A stretch of 64,000 bases of DNA from Dillenia suffruticosa (taxonomy: Eukaryota > Streptophyta > Magnoliopsida > Dilleniales > Dilleniaceae), in the NCBI GenBank assembly GCA_033439265.1, contig JAVTVX010000035.1, positions 9,326,001 through 9,390,000 on the forward strand, read 5' to 3'. This document shows, piece after piece, positions 22,302 to 35,900 of the stretch. The first letter of the stretch is position 1; the number at the start of each line of letters is the position of its first letter. A model generated the notes under the pieces. That model did no database searches. It had not been told where the DNA came from and saw nothing but the letters and a program-made list of their open reading frames with translations. Position numbers and translations under genes: made by a program.

Positions 22302-22604
22302 TGTTATAAATAAAATGTATTTATTGTGGATGTCTATTCATATGAATGACTTTTCAAAAATTGTTGAACAAATTCAAGAATGACTATTGGTTTTTGAGTT
22401 ACTTTTTAATGATATGACAACTTTTAGTTTTTAGGTATACTTGTGATCATTAAGTTTTAGGTAACCATATTAATAGAAATGTCTTTTTATTGTATCTCAA
22501 AATGCCTATAAATAGGCATCATTGTAATCTTATGTGATATACAAAAATGAAGAAATAAGATTATTTTTCTCTCATTCTCTCTAAAGTCTTTCTATTTTAT
22601 AATA
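22302..22604 (+). repeat. Copia-2 3' LTR
   Basis: A 303-bp repeat, a near copy of 16888-17188. It starts TGTTATAAATAAAATG after the purine tract AAAAAGGAG and ends TTATAATA, followed by five adenines. Confidence 0.9.
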
Positions 22605-25600
22605 AAAAAGAAATAATAGAGAGGTGATATTTTTTTTGGTGTTTGGTATGCAAATTAATACTTACATAACTTTTAACCATTTATAATTTTACTGTTATTT
22701 TTTTTTTCTATTCAAATTGAATTTATACAAATTAATTTTCACTAAAAGTAAATATATTAATTATCTCTATCTAAAGGATGAGTTTGCTGTATTTTCTTTC
22801 TCTAAACATTTTTTTAAAATTTTTTCTCTCTTTAAAAAATTTTAGATTTTTGTCTCTAAAAACTAATTAAATTAATTTTCTCTTTCTAGAAAAATAAATT
22901 ATTTTAAAATTTATCACTCTAAAACCTTATTTTTAAATTTTTTTTTTCTAAAAAATTGAATTTAATTTTTCTTTTAAAAATTAAACATATTGATTTCCTA
23001 ACTCTAACAAATCAATTTGATTCATATTTTCCTCTTTAAACATATTTATTTTGAATTTTCTCTCACTAAAAAATCAAAATTAGTTTTCTCTCTCTAAAAA
23101 CATTAATTTTCTCTCTCTAGGAAGTTTAAATTATTTTGAATATTGTTTTTCTAAATACAGTGAGTTCAAATTTACTCTCTCCAAAACTAATCACATTTCT
23201 TTCTCTTAAAAAAAAAATTAATTGTTTTAGATTTTATTTCTCTGAATACATTATTTTTTATTTTCTCTTTCTAGAATAACTCAATTCAATTTTTCTATTT
23301 TTAAAACTAAAAAAATTAGTTTTTATTCTACACAAAAATTAATTTAATTCATATTTACTCTTTCTAAACACATTAATTTTAAGTTTTCTTTCTCTAAAAA
23401 AAATAAAATTTGGTTTTGACTCTCAAACTAATGATATCAATTTTCTCTCTCTCAAAAATTATTTTTATTCCTATTTTTCCCTCTAAACATAATTATGTTA
23501 TATTTTCTCTCTCTTTCATAGTTTTCTCTCTCTAAAACTAAACACATCAATTTTGCTTCCTTTAACAAATTAATTTGATTTACATTTTATCTTTTTTAAT
23601 ATATTGGTCTTTAAGTTTTCTACTCTAAAATTACAAAATTTAGTTTTTCTCTCTCTAAAACCAAACATATGAATTTTATTTCTCTAAACACATTAGTTTT
23701 AATTTTTTTTTCCTTATAAAAGTTAAATCAAATTTCTCTTATTCTAAAAAGTAATTTAGTTCACGTTTTCATTGGTAGGTGATGAAATGTGGTCTACTAA
23801 TAAATACAAAACATCCTTAAAATCTTTAACAAAAGTGAAGGAAATAGGAAGATGGTAGGTTGATAAAGAGTTTATTTAGAAAAGTTTAAGATTAATCTCA
23901 ATTGAAGTTATGTAGAATTTTTAATGTAAAAAAAAAAATTTAAATGATAATTTTGATTTTGTGAAGAAAATTACTTGACAAATTGACTTTTATTAAAAAG
24001 ATTTAAAAATTCTAATAAACAATTTTTTATTAAAATTAATTAAATTATATTTGAATCAGATTTAATTAAATTCAATTATAGAACTAATTTCACCACTTGT
24101 CTAGATTTTTGGTATTGAATGGAATTTTAGGAGAGATATAAACTTTCAAATTGTATCAGCTGTTTTTATTTGGTTGCGGTGTTTTGTATGGGACAAAAGT
24201 TCAAAGGAAAAAAGTTAGAAGAGAAAAGGAAAGAGAAAAAAAAAAAGTAATATTTTCCCTTTCTTTTGATGTCGTATGTACATTAACATTTAGATAATTT
24301 TTATCTTTCTATAATTTATCTTTTTTACCTTTTTTAAAAATAAATATATTAATTTTCTCTCTAAAAATAATTTATTTTATATTTTCTCTCTAAACATATT
24401 GTTCTCTCTCCATAATAATAATAATAATAAATTCAATGCTCCTTTCTCTAAAGCTAAATACATTAATTTTTTCTTCCAATTTAATTCACATTTACACAAA
24501 AAGCAACGATCCAATTAACTCTGTCTAAAAAATAATTTTATTCAAATTTTGCTCTCCAAATACATTACTTTTAATTTTTCTTTAACTAAAAATACAAATT
24601 TAGCTTTTCACTCCCTAAAACAAAGTACATTAATTTAATTTATTATTTTATTTTTAAAAGGGGTAATACTTTTAGCCCTTAAAAATAGGTATACTTTTAT
24701 CCACAATTTAGAAATATTTTAACCTCTCTATAATACATACCCGAATTAAATTTTACATATCAAATATAAAAAGGAAATAAAAATTACCCCAATAACCTTT
24801 GAATACATTTGTACTCATTACTGAACAAAACCTTAGTTTAAAATATTGAATGTCAAGACAAAACTTAAGACATCAGAGGTGCAGAAAGGTCGACTTCAAA
24901 CCCAACACACCAATTTCCAGCACTGTAGAATTTATGTGAAGAGAGAAAATCAAGTTCCATATTTTCAGAGCAATAAACATGGCACACCATAAATGTCGCT
25001 CACCGGCTTCAAACCAAGATTCCATGTGCTTCAACTTTTGTGTGCGCCATGTTCATCTTCCTACCGGACTTGGATCCGTCTAAACACGATATGGACACTT
25101 TATATAAATACTGTAAATTTTCCTAAATTTGAATTGTTACAAATTATCCTCGATTGATTATTTGGATATGGTGATTAACTAAGCAGAGAAAATTATATGA
25201 TTGTTGGTGTGCTTAGATGCAAATAGGACTGATTGCTAGTCAAACTCGTACAGTTTTTGTGCAATTATGATGCATTCAGTTGAACTTGTACAAGGAAACT
25301 TGATTTCGTGTTCGAATGCTCAATTTACCCTTTCAATTTTTAATTTATATGCATGAAATAACATAATAAAGGCCAAAAAGAAAAGCATCTAGCATCAAGT
25401 TTAGTGAAGTGAATGTTCTGATATTCCAACCAGGAAACATAAAACAAGCTTATCAGAGGTTGCTTTGGTTCATTAGTTGGATGTCTCTGCACAAATTGTT
25501 TGGGATTGAACTCTTGGAGAATTTGGGGTCTATGAAGATGAAGCCAAAAATATTGTCATATTAAATCCAAGTGGGTGACACACCAAAAATCCACGTGCAC

Positions 25601-25990
25601 CACATTCTTCTTTTTAAAATTGCTTATTCTAAGGCCTATATAACAAATTAATCATTGATAACAAAAAATTCATTTTTTTTCAAAGCCATGTGTGTACTCA
25701 ATGTGCATGTGATTTGCAACATCTGAACCACCAGTTAAATCCTTTGTGCACAAAATTCAAGGACTAAATTTTTGTATGCACAAGTTAAGCCTTTGTGCCA
25801 CCAGAAACTGAAAAGGAACTAAAATAGACATCCATGTCCAAGATTGAAGCCAAGGACTAACTATACATTTCTTTTCATGGCCGCATTCAAAGAACTCATG
25901 GTAGAAGATTCAAAAAATGAAACAAGAGAAGGATAAAGAGGTGGCCAGAAGAAAAAGCAAAATTCACTAATTTTTCAAATTCCTCTCATT
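22605..25990. other. AT-rich spacer with degenerate CTCTCTAAA array
   Basis: There is no gene in this 3.4-kb stretch. From about 22770 to 23770, and again from 24330 to 24640, the sequence repeats a loose pattern of TTTTCTCTCTCTAAAA followed by AAATTAATTT-type AT blocks at irregular 30-50 bp spacing. A short (ATA)n run is at about 24411-24430. From 24860 to 25990 the sequence is less biased but shows no conserved frame. It contains the 3' flank of the receptor kinase gene, which ends at 25991 on the minus strand. Confidence 0.6.
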
Positions 25991-28555
25991 CTATGAATGA
26001 TGCACAATTGGTTCAATATCTTTAAGGAGTCCAACTATCTGTTGCATACTTGGTCGCTTAGATGGAAGATCAGCCGAGCAAAGATAACCTATCTTCAAAG
26101 CCTCCTCAATTTGATCGTCTGGTCCTGTTCCACGAATTTTTGGATCTATGGCTCTAGACCCTTGATTCTTTCTCACTAATCCTTGCACCCAATTCACCAA
26201 TGTCGACTCCTTTGCATCTGGATATTCGTCTCCAACTGGCTTCTTGCCTGTAATTAGCTCAAGTAGAACAACTCCAAATCCATAGACATCAGATTTTGGG
26301 GTAGGAGATCTAGTTTCGGGCAATAAAAATTCTGGTGGAACATACCCTGAAGACCCTCGAGCGATCTCATCCTCTATGCCATTTCCAAAGATCTTAGCCA
26401 ACCCAAAGTCGGATAATCTTGGCTCCAAGTTATGATCAAGATAGACACTGCTAGCTTTGACATCTCTGTGAAGTATGGGAGGCAAGCAACCGTGGTGGAG
26501 AAATGCCAGAGCCCGAGCAGTGCCAAGGGCAATTTTGTGTCGAAATCTCCAAGTGGTTGACAACCCTTCAGAACTAACATTTTGAATTGCATTGTTGTCA
26601 TCTTCTTCCCAAGTATCATTGCTCCAATCATCCGTTGTCTGGACACCAAGTGGCAAGTCATGAAGCAAATTCTGCAAATTCCCATTCTCCATGTAATCAT
26701 AAATGGCAATTCTTTGGTCACCAGCCAAGCAATATCCTGTTAATGGAACAAGATTTGGGTGCTTGATTCGACCAAGATATTCGAGCTCTCTTGCAGCTTC
26801 ACTATCTGTCATTGTTGAACCATGGACCAACACTTTAACGGCCACATGAATTCCTCCCGGCAGAAATCCTCTATAAACAGGTCCAAATCGGCCCTCAGCC
26901 AATAGAGTTCCTCGATCAAAATGTGAAGTTGCAGACAAGAGATCTGCAAATGTAAAATTTAACAGCGGCTTCTCAAAAATCACCACAGGTACTGATGTTG
27001 CAAGCTTAACATCGGCTACCCATGTGGTCGAATCCGTTTGGAATGAAAAGGGACCTGAAATATTCTCTTCTTCTTTGGAGGAAACTTGTTTCACAGCCCA
27101 CATTCTGCCTTTTCTTCTGCAACCAAAGGCTAAAAATAGCAATCCTGCCAACAAGCACACTATCGAAATGGCTAAAGCCAAAGCAAGCTTGAGCCCAGTA
27201 TGCTTAGCCTCTCTTCTCTTGAAGAGACTAGGATTTGCAGCAATTGGGCAGCTATTCATTGAGCCAATGAAAGCCGTTTGGAGGGTTTCGGGCGAAAACT
27301 CTGATGCACATAGGGTTAGGTTGTTATAAGAGAAATTGAACCTCTCCATCCATGGAAGCTTTTCTAAGAGTGATAATGGGATTTCACCAGTCAAATTGTT
27401 AATGGAAACATCAAGGACTTGAAGGTATTTGATTCTTAACAAAGGGATTTCACCAGAAAGATTGTTGTGAGAAAGATCAAGTGTGTTCAAATTACTCAAC
27501 TGTGATATGTCACTAGGAATTTGACCTGTCAGACCAGTTTTTGACATGTTGAGAAACTCGAGACCTAAAATACTACCAAGTTCAGGAAAACTGTGTCTAG
27601 AAAACCTATTGTTTGCTAGATTAAGGTATTTGAGATTCTGGGCTTCATTCAAACGACGGAAAATTTCACCACTCAATCGATTCTCAGACAAATCCAGATA
27701 AACAAGCTTTGACCAATTGAAGCTAGAATTAGAATGTACCTGTGAAATGTGACCTTGAAATTGGTTTTGGCTCAAATCCACAACTTCCAAAGGAGTCTGA
27801 AAAACACCAACAACAGAACCCACAAATCCATTCCCAGATATGTTAAGATTAGTCAAAGATTTCAATTCTGCAAAATCTGACGCTCTTCCGACAATCTCAT
27901 TCCCAGCAAGATTCAAGCTTTTTAACTTGGGAAATGCAGAACCAAACCCATCAGGAAGAGATCCACTTAGCTTATTCAAACTAAGATCAACAGACACCAT
28001 AGATTGGCAATTCAATATCCCAGATGGGATATCTGATTGAAATCGATTTTGACTTAGCTTAAGGACTTGAAGACTAGAAAGAGAGCTCACAGAATCAGGA
28101 ATCACGCCAGAGAAATTGTTGCCAGAAAGGTCTAGAAATTCAAGCTGATCAAAGTTGCCTATGTTGCTTGGCATAACCCCAGAAATCTGATTGAAAGACA
28201 AGTCAAGTGACTTGAGTGAGCCCAAGCTGAAAAAATCTGAAGGCAGACCAGTGATTTTGTTGTTGCTGAGATTCAAAGACTGGAGCTTTTCAAGTTTCCC
28301 AATGGTGGTGTCAGGAATCAAACCAGAAAGCCCCAAGCCAGAAGCTACAAACTTAACGACATTTTCTTGTTTGGAGTCGCAGAACACACCAGGCCATGAA
28401 CAGAAAGGTGAAGAATAGTTGTATTGAGAAGAGACCAGGCCCATTTTTTGGAAGAAGTCAGAGACAAAATACCCATCTGTGTTTGGTTGTTGGCAAGCAA
28501 AAGGCCTGAAGAGAAAAGTTAGAACCAAAATAAAGCCGAAAAGACTAAAACCCAT
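25991..28555 (-). CDS. LRR receptor-like serine/threonine kinase (At2g24230-like)
   Basis: An intronless 854-residue receptor kinase, close in length and layout to Arabidopsis At2g24230. Residues 1-22 form a signal peptide (hydrophobic VLVLTFLF-type core). An N-terminal cap contains FCSWPGVFC (51-59). About a dozen leucine-rich repeats follow from about 67 to 415. The transmembrane helix is about 454-478, followed by basic RRKGR. The kinase domain spans about 547-850: glycine loop [11 protein letters not shown], Lys574 in VAVK, HRDVK at 696-700, DFG at 716-718 and PPE at 740-742. It is therefore an RD-type kinase with all catalytic residues. It would sit in the plasma membrane and signal inward; the ligand is unknown. 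The start is the first ATG and gives a full signal peptide. The gene is undamaged. The exact orthologue is inferred from remembered family layout. Confidence 0.93.
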   Translation of the reverse strand: MGFSLFGFILVLTFLFRPFACQQPNTDGYFVSDFFQKMGLVSSQYNYSSPFCSWPGVFCDSKQENVVKFVASGLGLSGLIPDTTIGKLEKLQSLNLSNNKITGLPSDFFSLGSLKSLDLSFNQISGVMPSNIGNFDQLEFLDLSGNNFSGVIPDSVSSLSSLQVLKLSQNRFQSDIPSGILNCQSMVSVDLSLNKLSGSLPDGFGSAFPKLKSLNLAGNEIVGRASDFAELKSLTNLNISGNGFVGSVVGVFQTPLEVVDLSQNQFQGHISQVHSNSSFNWSKLVYLDLSENRLSGEIFRRLNEAQNLKYLNLANNRFSRHSFPELGSILGLEFLNMSKTGLTGQIPSDISQLSNLNTLDLSHNNLSGEIPLLRIKYLQVLDVSINNLTGEIPLSLLEKLPWMERFNFSYNNLTLCASEFSPETLQTAFIGSMNSCPIAANPSLFKRREAKHTGLKLALALAISIVCLLAGLLFLAFGCRRKGRMWAVKQVSSKEEENISGPFSFQTDSTTWVADVKLATSVPVVIFEKPLLNFTFADLLSATSHFDRGTLLAEGRFGPVYRGFLPGGIHVAVKVLVHGSTMTDSEAARELEYLGRIKHPNLVPLTGYCLAGDQRIAIYDYMENGNLQNLLHDLPLGVQTTDDWSNDTWEEDDNNAIQNVSSEGLSTTWRFRHKIALGTARALAFLHHGCLPPILHRDVKASSVYLDHNLEPRLSDFGLAKIFGNGIEDEIARGSSGYVPPEFLLPETRSPTPKSDVYGFGVVLLELITGKKPVGDEYPDAKESTLVNWVQGLVRKNQGSRAIDPKIRGTGPDDQIEEALKIGYLCSADLPSKRPSMQQIVGLLKDIEPIVHHS

Positions 28556-28900
28556 TTCTCAAAACACAGAAAGAAATTCTCTTTTCCAGAGCTTCAAAGC
28601 CCACAATTTTTACTTCAAAACCAAAATAGAGCCCTAAAACTAAAACCCATCTACCAAAAACTCAGAAAACTCTAAGTGCTTTTGGAAAGACTTCGCTCTG
28701 AAAATTTTTGCCTTTTAAGCTCCAAATTCCAAAAACCCAAAGATGAGAACTTTTGAAGAGCTAGAAAAGAATGACAAAAAATGGGGGGCTTTGAAGAAGA
28801 GGTTTATAGAGACAGAACGTGAGATGATGTGTCTGGGTTAGAAGAAATCCAACAAAGAAAACAAACACAACTGAAGCTCTTTTGTCTGTGTGTGGATACC
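28556..28900 (-). promoter_or_regulatory. 5' leader and proximal promoter of the receptor kinase
   Basis: A purine/pyrimidine-biased leader lies directly upstream of the ATG at 28553-28555. No clear TATA box could be fixed, so the transcription start is unknown. The boundary given is approximate. Confidence 0.35.
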
Positions 28901-31180
28901 GTGGAACATGGGAAGCTGCAAAACCTTTTTATTATTTGTGTGTTTTATGTTTTATTTCTAACGTTTTGCAATTTAAATGAAACTTGAGTTGGCTTTTTTG
29001 TTATAGCGGGGTAAGGTTGGGAATAGGAACGAAAGATGAGAAGTGCGAAAAGAAAAGCGACTTAGGAGTTCATAAACGAGGACCGAAAGAAGATGCATGT
29101 TTTTAGGTTTGGCGAATGTATCAGAGCCGTTTGGCCGGTGGAAATTCAATGATTCTGTTTCAAAGATTCATCATGATTGAATTTCAGCAAAAAGTCCAAA
29201 TACATTCAATTACTTTTGTCGCACGATTGAATTTACAGTAATCAAACAGTATGGTATGAAAAATTTACAATGTTTTGCACAAAGAATTAAAACAAACGTT
29301 ATGCTTATATATGCATAATATTTCTTTTGGAAGTTTTTGTGTTTCCTTTTTATCTCTCTCTCTTAAAGCATTAATGGGCAAACCAATTTTCGGCTGATTG
29401 TCACTTATGGGAAAAGATTATAGAATTATGGAAATATTGTCCTCTTATAAGACAACTGGTTTCCCGAATAAATTCCCTACATTCTTATCCGTACATGCAT
29501 CATATTAAGGATCTTATCCAATACAAGATATTCATTTAATTGTTATAATTTTGTCATAAATGAGAATTTCGTATTTTATAAAAAGCAGAGTTAAGGATTT
29601 TTGTAGAACCACTCCTGTTATAACTATAGTGACAACGAAACTGTGAATCTTACCATATTGTGATTTTTTGTAAATTTGATATATATATATATATATATAT
29701 ATATTTTACCAAAAAATTATTGTATATAATATGCAAAATAGATTTTAAATAATGAAAAGAAACTAAACAAAGTAAATCCTACTAATAAAAATAAAGACTT
29801 TTTCTCAATTTCTTTCTTTTATTGTTTTATTCATTTTTCTCTTTAGGTTTCTCTTTCTTTCCAATGTGCTTCTGTTTAACATCTTGCACTTGCTTTAGTC
29901 CAACTCATTACCATTACACATTGTTCTCAACCATTAATCTTATTATTGATTATAAAAGGATCGAAAAAATTATAAAATTACATGCATTCATGAAAATTGA
30001 ATACGAGATATCAAAAAACACACTAAAGTAAGAATTCTTTACCGCTCATGTATCCCTACGAGGGCACCGTTACTATTATTTGCATTGGGTAAGTTGACAT
30101 ATTATGAACAAATAGGAACCCGCGGGTAGAAAAACTGTTCATGATAAATTACAAAGTGAAATGAAATTATAATATTTTCCTCACCATATGGACCAATTTT
30201 CATTTGTTTTAAAAATTGAGGAGCAACACCACATGCCCACAACATTATTATACTAAATGCATAACATATTTTTAAAATTAACAAGGATGTTTCTTTCTTA
30301 ACTAAACAAATACAAAAATTTGGTTTTGATACCCCATCCCCTAATCATTTTCAATAGCAGATATTCTAAAGCATCCCCATCCTTTTTAAACATCTTAATG
30401 TTTCATTTCTTGTTTTTGTTTTCTTTGTTTTCAATTTCTTGGAGGTGGACGCTAGTAGTTCTTTGTTGGCCGGTAGCTCATTTTTTATAAGTTTTGATAG
30501 AGATAAAAATAATATTAGAAGAGTTTTCTTTCGATTGGAATTCAATAACAACTTGAATGAGATTAAATAAAGCAAAGGTCATGATATTCGACAATGACTA
30601 GGCCCGGGAGAAAAAAAAATTGTTGGCGGGTGGTTGTACTTTTATCGACTTAAACGAAATTTTGGTGATTTTGTCCAACCCCACTGTCCCTGGAGTGAGT
30701 GTGAGGGAAGTAAACTCATCTCTCTCCCCCCCCCCCCTCTCTCCCTCCATTTTTTTTCTTTATCCACCTTCAATGGAAAAATGTTTCAGTAGAAAGTGCG
30801 TGATAGATTTATGGGGAAGGAAAGATGTGTACGGGACCATCACTAACTTTGTTGGAATGCCCCCACATGGATCATACTTTTTTTCTTGTTGTAATTAAAT
30901 CTCTAACACCATTTTTTAAACACTTTACTAACTCAATCAGCTTAGCTTATTATTGAACTTACATTATTTGTTGTTAATTGTTTTAAATAAAATATTAATT
31001 CTCGTATGACAATTTCAGGTTTCATGAGATTTTTACACCTAGAATTTATAGGCACCACAGGTGTTCTCCTATATCTAAGATCATTACAATTATTACAGGC
31101 ATTAGTAGTTCAATTAATAAAAGATTAGTATAATATTAAAAATTCAGAAAGTTTAATTATAATACTAATAAGTTAAAAAT

Positions 31181-31182
<2 letters not shown>

Positions 31183-31235
<53 letters not shown>
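31183..31235. repeat. (GA)n microsatellite
   Basis: An uninterrupted GA dinucleotide run of about 53 bp, followed by slightly impure GGAGAGGGG. Confidence 0.95.
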
Positions 31236-31240
<5 letters not shown>

Positions 31241-31619
31241 GGGCATGCAAAGAATGGAACAGACACAATTCAGGGTGAAAATAAAGGGGGGTTGGTGTAG
31301 ATGATTATTGGCATTGATTGAGAAGGTGGAGTAATAAAGAATCAACCGACATAATTAATTAAAGATCCTCCACCACCTCGCCGTCCTCATCATCATCCTG
31401 TGTCCTGCCGGCACACTTGTACTTAAAACTATCCTATTTTTATCATATTCATTAAAATCAGTTTTACAATAAAAAAAAAAAATAGTCAAGTTTCACTCAC
31501 TGATGGACTATATCATAATTAATTGAATAAAAATAATAAATGATATAGACCTATCATACCATGCATTGATTATCATTATTACCACACTACTACCATGTTT
31601 ACTATTTAAATCATTCTCC

Positions 31620-31622
<3 letters not shown>

Positions 31623-31680
<58 letters not shown>
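31623..31680. repeat. (CT)n microsatellite
   Basis: An uninterrupted 58-bp run of alternating T and C, about 29 dinucleotide units. It lies about 390 bp from the GA run and on the opposite strand sense, so the two could pair as an inverted repeat. Confidence 0.95.
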
Positions 31681-31685
<5 letters not shown>

Positions 31686-32949
31686 TGTTCCTTGGCACTT
31701 TCCAAGTTGAAGAATTAATTGGTTATTCTAAATCAAAATTAATTGTACAAAAAAATATCAGCAAAATTATTCCTAAGTTTATATCCTAAAATTCACAAAG
31801 AGATTCATGCATTAAGAGATTACAAACAAACCAAGTCGGACAGTGTTCAACCTTTATTAATATAAACAAAACTTCAAATCATATTTATAATTTTTTGATT
31901 CATCTATTAAACTTATTTATTCAAACATTATAATTTTCCTTGTTACATAACCGATATATAACAAAACTCGAATTTGAAATCTTTAAGGAGGGAGAAAAAA
32001 AATATCAATTGATTTATAATTTACTGACATTTAAATATTTTTTTTGTGAAAATTGACATTCAAACATTAATACATGAGAGTAAGATTTTTCCATTCTAAA
32101 ACGTTTGACTATGGTTCTTGCATGAATGCAGTTGGAAGAAAACATCAGGGTTCTATTTTAGAAATAAATAAATAGAAGCACACTATTTACAAAATCTGCA
32201 CCATTTTTCACGTTCTTAGGTTCGCAGAAGTCTCGCCCTTGAGCTGTTAGATGGAGACGTACAAGAAAACTTCCCATAGCCAATTGAACATTACGCCAAC
32301 AAAAAAAAAAAATAAATAAATAAATTAGAATTTGTTTAAACCATTTTACACCACCGAGCCATTTTTGAAACTAAGTAATTCAATTCTAATACTACAAGAA
32401 CTATACATTTATAAATAATTAGAAAAAATAAAGAATTCAAGAAAAAAAACTTGCGAGTTTGGAAGTTGATAACAATTTTTTCAAAATTAATAGTAAACAA
32501 GTTCTTATAATAAATTTACATATTTGTTAAATTCCATATTCTAATTGGTGGTAAGAGAGGAAATTGAAGTCAATAAAAGAAATCTATTATCCAAATTTAT
32601 TTTTATTAGGTTTTAAGCAAAGGGCACAAGAATTGCTAGCTTTTCCTCTCACTTTTCAAAGAGTGCAGAGGGCGACATACTTCAAACAAATCAGCTTTCT
32701 AGGCTTCGTATGTTCATTAACCAAACATGAGTACCAAAAATTGGAGGACCCAGATGGTCCGAGTTTCTCACAATGTCTCATAAGACAATAGAAAAGAAGA
32801 AAAAAACAAAAAAAAAAAGGAGATAAAAGGGGGGGCGGGGCAAAACCGCTCAACTCTGTGTTAATTTTAGAGGCTCACCCAGCCAGAGAGAAACACAACA
32901 ATAATTATGATAACAGATAACAGTTTGAGGGTGGAGGCGACATTGAGCT

Positions 32950-35900
32950 TCATATCCTGAATGGTCTGTTTCCATGTCTATGTCGGTGGTGCATCCTCTT
33001 AGCTTTCTTCCTTTGAGACTTCTGGTTTGCAATTTCTTGGAAAAGATTTGGTCCGCCAAAAATGTGCTTTGGTCCTCTCACTTTCTTCCTCTTCCCTCTA
33101 TCGTATTCCTCATCCCTGTTGTAGCACAGAACAGTCATCCCTTTGGAACAAAACTCGAGTACAGTGGATGCGCTTGGGTGTGTCAAACATATTTAGTTGC
33201 CATAATAGAATGCCAAGTGTCAAAAGTCTTTTGGGAAATTACATCACAAATTTAGAAATTTTCCAAATTTAAATCGATTTTCAATAAAATTTCAACACAA
33301 AACAGTTGGAGCTCTACGACATCGCAATAATAGAGATTTTTCATTCAGGAAAGTAATATTTGAGCTTACCATTCATCTGCAACGTAGCCAATGCTCATAC
33401 AGCTACAGGATCCCAAAAGATGAGGCAACAGTAAATCTGACTTTGATCCATCCCAGCGCGTAACTGCAAATAAGAGTGTCAACAAACCAAGTCAATAAAA
33501 ATTGTACAAAATACAATCAATAGCCACCTCAATGAAATGTCTGAAAAAAGGGGAACAACTACCCCCAGATCACGATAATTGTTTCAACAATCAATGCCTC
33601 AAAACATAGACCCCCTTAACATAGTAGTGATGGATATGCATTCTCAAATACCATTATCTTCCAAGCCCTATTTCTAGGTAGTATAAACCAAAAAAAGGGA
33701 TTTTCCAAAAATCTCTAAAGAGCCCACCTGAGTTATGGACGCCATGATGCATAAATATTTATAAAGGAGAATCAAGAGATTAAAGGACCAAGGCATCATG
33801 TCCTTACACACTACAAAAGAATCATAGGGATGATAATCCAAGAATGAATGAATAAGCCCTAACAGTGCCAAGACAACAGAAAGGCGGGGGGGGGGGGGGG
33901 GGGGACCTTAGCAAACCCTCAAAAGTCTGAAATTGTGTCCCTCAAAATTAACCCAAAAATCGCCAAAATATAGCACAATGGACTAGCCTAACACACTTAC
34001 ACTTCGCTGTATAGCCCCTCATACCTCTCCAAGGCTACAAATAGTGACGCAAAACATGCGGTACATTCTTAACTGAAATATCCAACAATTCAATTCAGAT
34101 AGCACGTGTAAATGCTGTGTGCCTAATTGCCTCAGCGCAATGGAACCGTTTCACTCTGAAACCCGCACTGAGCCGACTTAAAAAATAAACAAATAAATAA
34201 AATGCTGGATTCCAATTGTTGACAACAATGTAGGGTCTACAAAATTCGAGAGTATAAACCAAAACATAATGGAGCAGTTAGCAGTTAGAAAAACTTGAGG
34301 CAAGATCATGGGAAATCAGGAAGCAACATCTACTAAGGAAGGTGCTATTGATTCTACACAGATGAAGAATAAAGCCTACAAAGATAAACTGCTATAAAGA
34401 TAAATTGAAGTGACAAAATAATTTGGAAAAAAAATGTTTAAGACATGTTGATTTAGACAAAATTGACAGTGCTAAAATCACAAGGTTGAACTATCCAAAA
34501 TGATCTGTGGATGACACAGGACTTGTATGATGCAGCAGCATTTGGAACAAAAAGCAAAACCCAATCACTAAGTCAGAACTCCTAGACTAGTTAAACATGA
34601 ATTCTGCAGAAAATAAGAAGCATGATGTGTCTTGCTTATTCTCAACATTAACATCTTATAAAAGCTACATAAATCCAAATATTGGCCTACTATCCTAAAC
34701 CATGCTTAGCGTACCTTGAAAACCATTCTCCATCGAGGTTTGGCTTTTATGCTTGAAGGAATCTGGTCTGTTGGCATCCCACTCATATGATGCTGAGCCG
34801 GAGACAAGGCTCCTACATTTTGGCTCATCTGTTGCAAGGATTGAACCATTTTGATCACCTCTACCTCCCATTTGTCTAGGTGCAGTCTCCATAGCATTAT
34901 TATCTTTAACATGGTTCATGCTCTCTACAGCAATGACATTATCAACCATCTTTGAATTAGACTTTTCTTTCTTTCTTTTTAATCGTGTTGGGGCGGTAGA
35001 TACAGTCTGGGTCTCTTCAGATGTTGAAGGCCCATCAAATACACACTCCTGATTTAACTTCACAGCAGAGGTGTGCAGTTTGTTACGCTTATGTTTCTTC
35101 CTCTGCACACCCAATGATGAAGCATACAGAATGTGAGCGCTAAGATGCATTCCCCTGAGCTGATACTTCAAAAGCATTCTTTTTGACTTACACCTCTTCT
35201 GGTTGGGCTTTTCTTTGACTGCTTTCATTTCAGAGTCACCATTCCTTGCAATTGGCACCCCAGTTGATTCTACTGACTTGGTCACAATCGTATTTTCACC
35301 CAAAACAGCAGACTTGTCACTGGATAAATTTCTGGAGATTTTCTTAGCAGAAGCATCTCCATCCTGAAGGGTCAGCAAAAAAAACACTTACAGTCCAGCA
35401 GCCAAAATAAATAGTGATAATTGATAGTAACACAAGGCAAGGTCAATTATTTACCTGTCGCATTTCATTGCAAGATTCCCTAGAATTAATATCCACGACT
35501 ATCTTTTCAGAAAGAACCTGCTCAGTTGGTGGAACTTGGACCTGTGCATAACAATTGACAAATGTCATGAGACTTGCATAATACCTAGCCAGGAAAAAAA
35601 CATATAGTTTACCATAAGGCAGGCTACAAAGGTTCACCTCATTACCTTGCTAGTGACATCACCCTTGGCAGGCTTATCAGAATTGGGGTTTTCACGGGTA
35701 TTCGACTTAGATGCCTGCTCAGCGGAGACACTTAGCTCCTTAGCATTTCCATCATCAACAATTTTGGTTTCAGTAACAGCTGTCACAGCCGAATGAATTT
35801 CAAGAACAGGTGTGCTGCCACTGCCTGCAACAATTGCAGTTGATGATTGTAGGCGTTCTAATGCACGCTGCTCTATCTTGGGCTTGACAGAAGAATGTTC

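Larger units (their letters stand above)
16888..22604 (+). mobile_element. Copia-2, younger complete but inactive Copia retrotransposon
   Basis: A 5.7-kb element with LTRs at 16888-17188 and 22302-22604 that differ at only about ten positions (around 3-4 percent by eye) plus a 2-bp indel. Gag is at 17780-18793 and pol at 18836-22152. The sequence before the 3' LTR contains purine tracts ACAGGGGGAG (about 22160) and AAAAAGGAG (22293-22301). Five adenines lie on each side (16883-16887 and 22605-22609), fitting a 5-bp target duplication in an A-rich site. Four or five stops and a deletion inactivate it. Confidence 0.92.
28901..32949. other. Intergenic spacer with microsatellites
   Basis: There is no supported gene. 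Simple repeats are (AT)n at 29679-29704, a C-run at about 30727-30736, (GA)n at 31183-31235 and (CT)n at 31623-31680. The right-hand end contains the 3' flank of the UBP gene. AATAAA-like signals on its strand fall at 32596-32607, about 350 bp past its stop codon. The short reading frames here lack recognisable domains. Confidence 0.6.

Noticed and set aside
24330-24640. Possible gene in pyrimidine-rich DNA downstream of Copia-2
   Set aside because: There is no open frame of useful length. The pattern is explained by low-complexity repeats.
31157-31345. Minus-strand frame with a Ser-Leu run
   Set aside because: It is produced by the (GA)n microsatellite. The protein has no other content.
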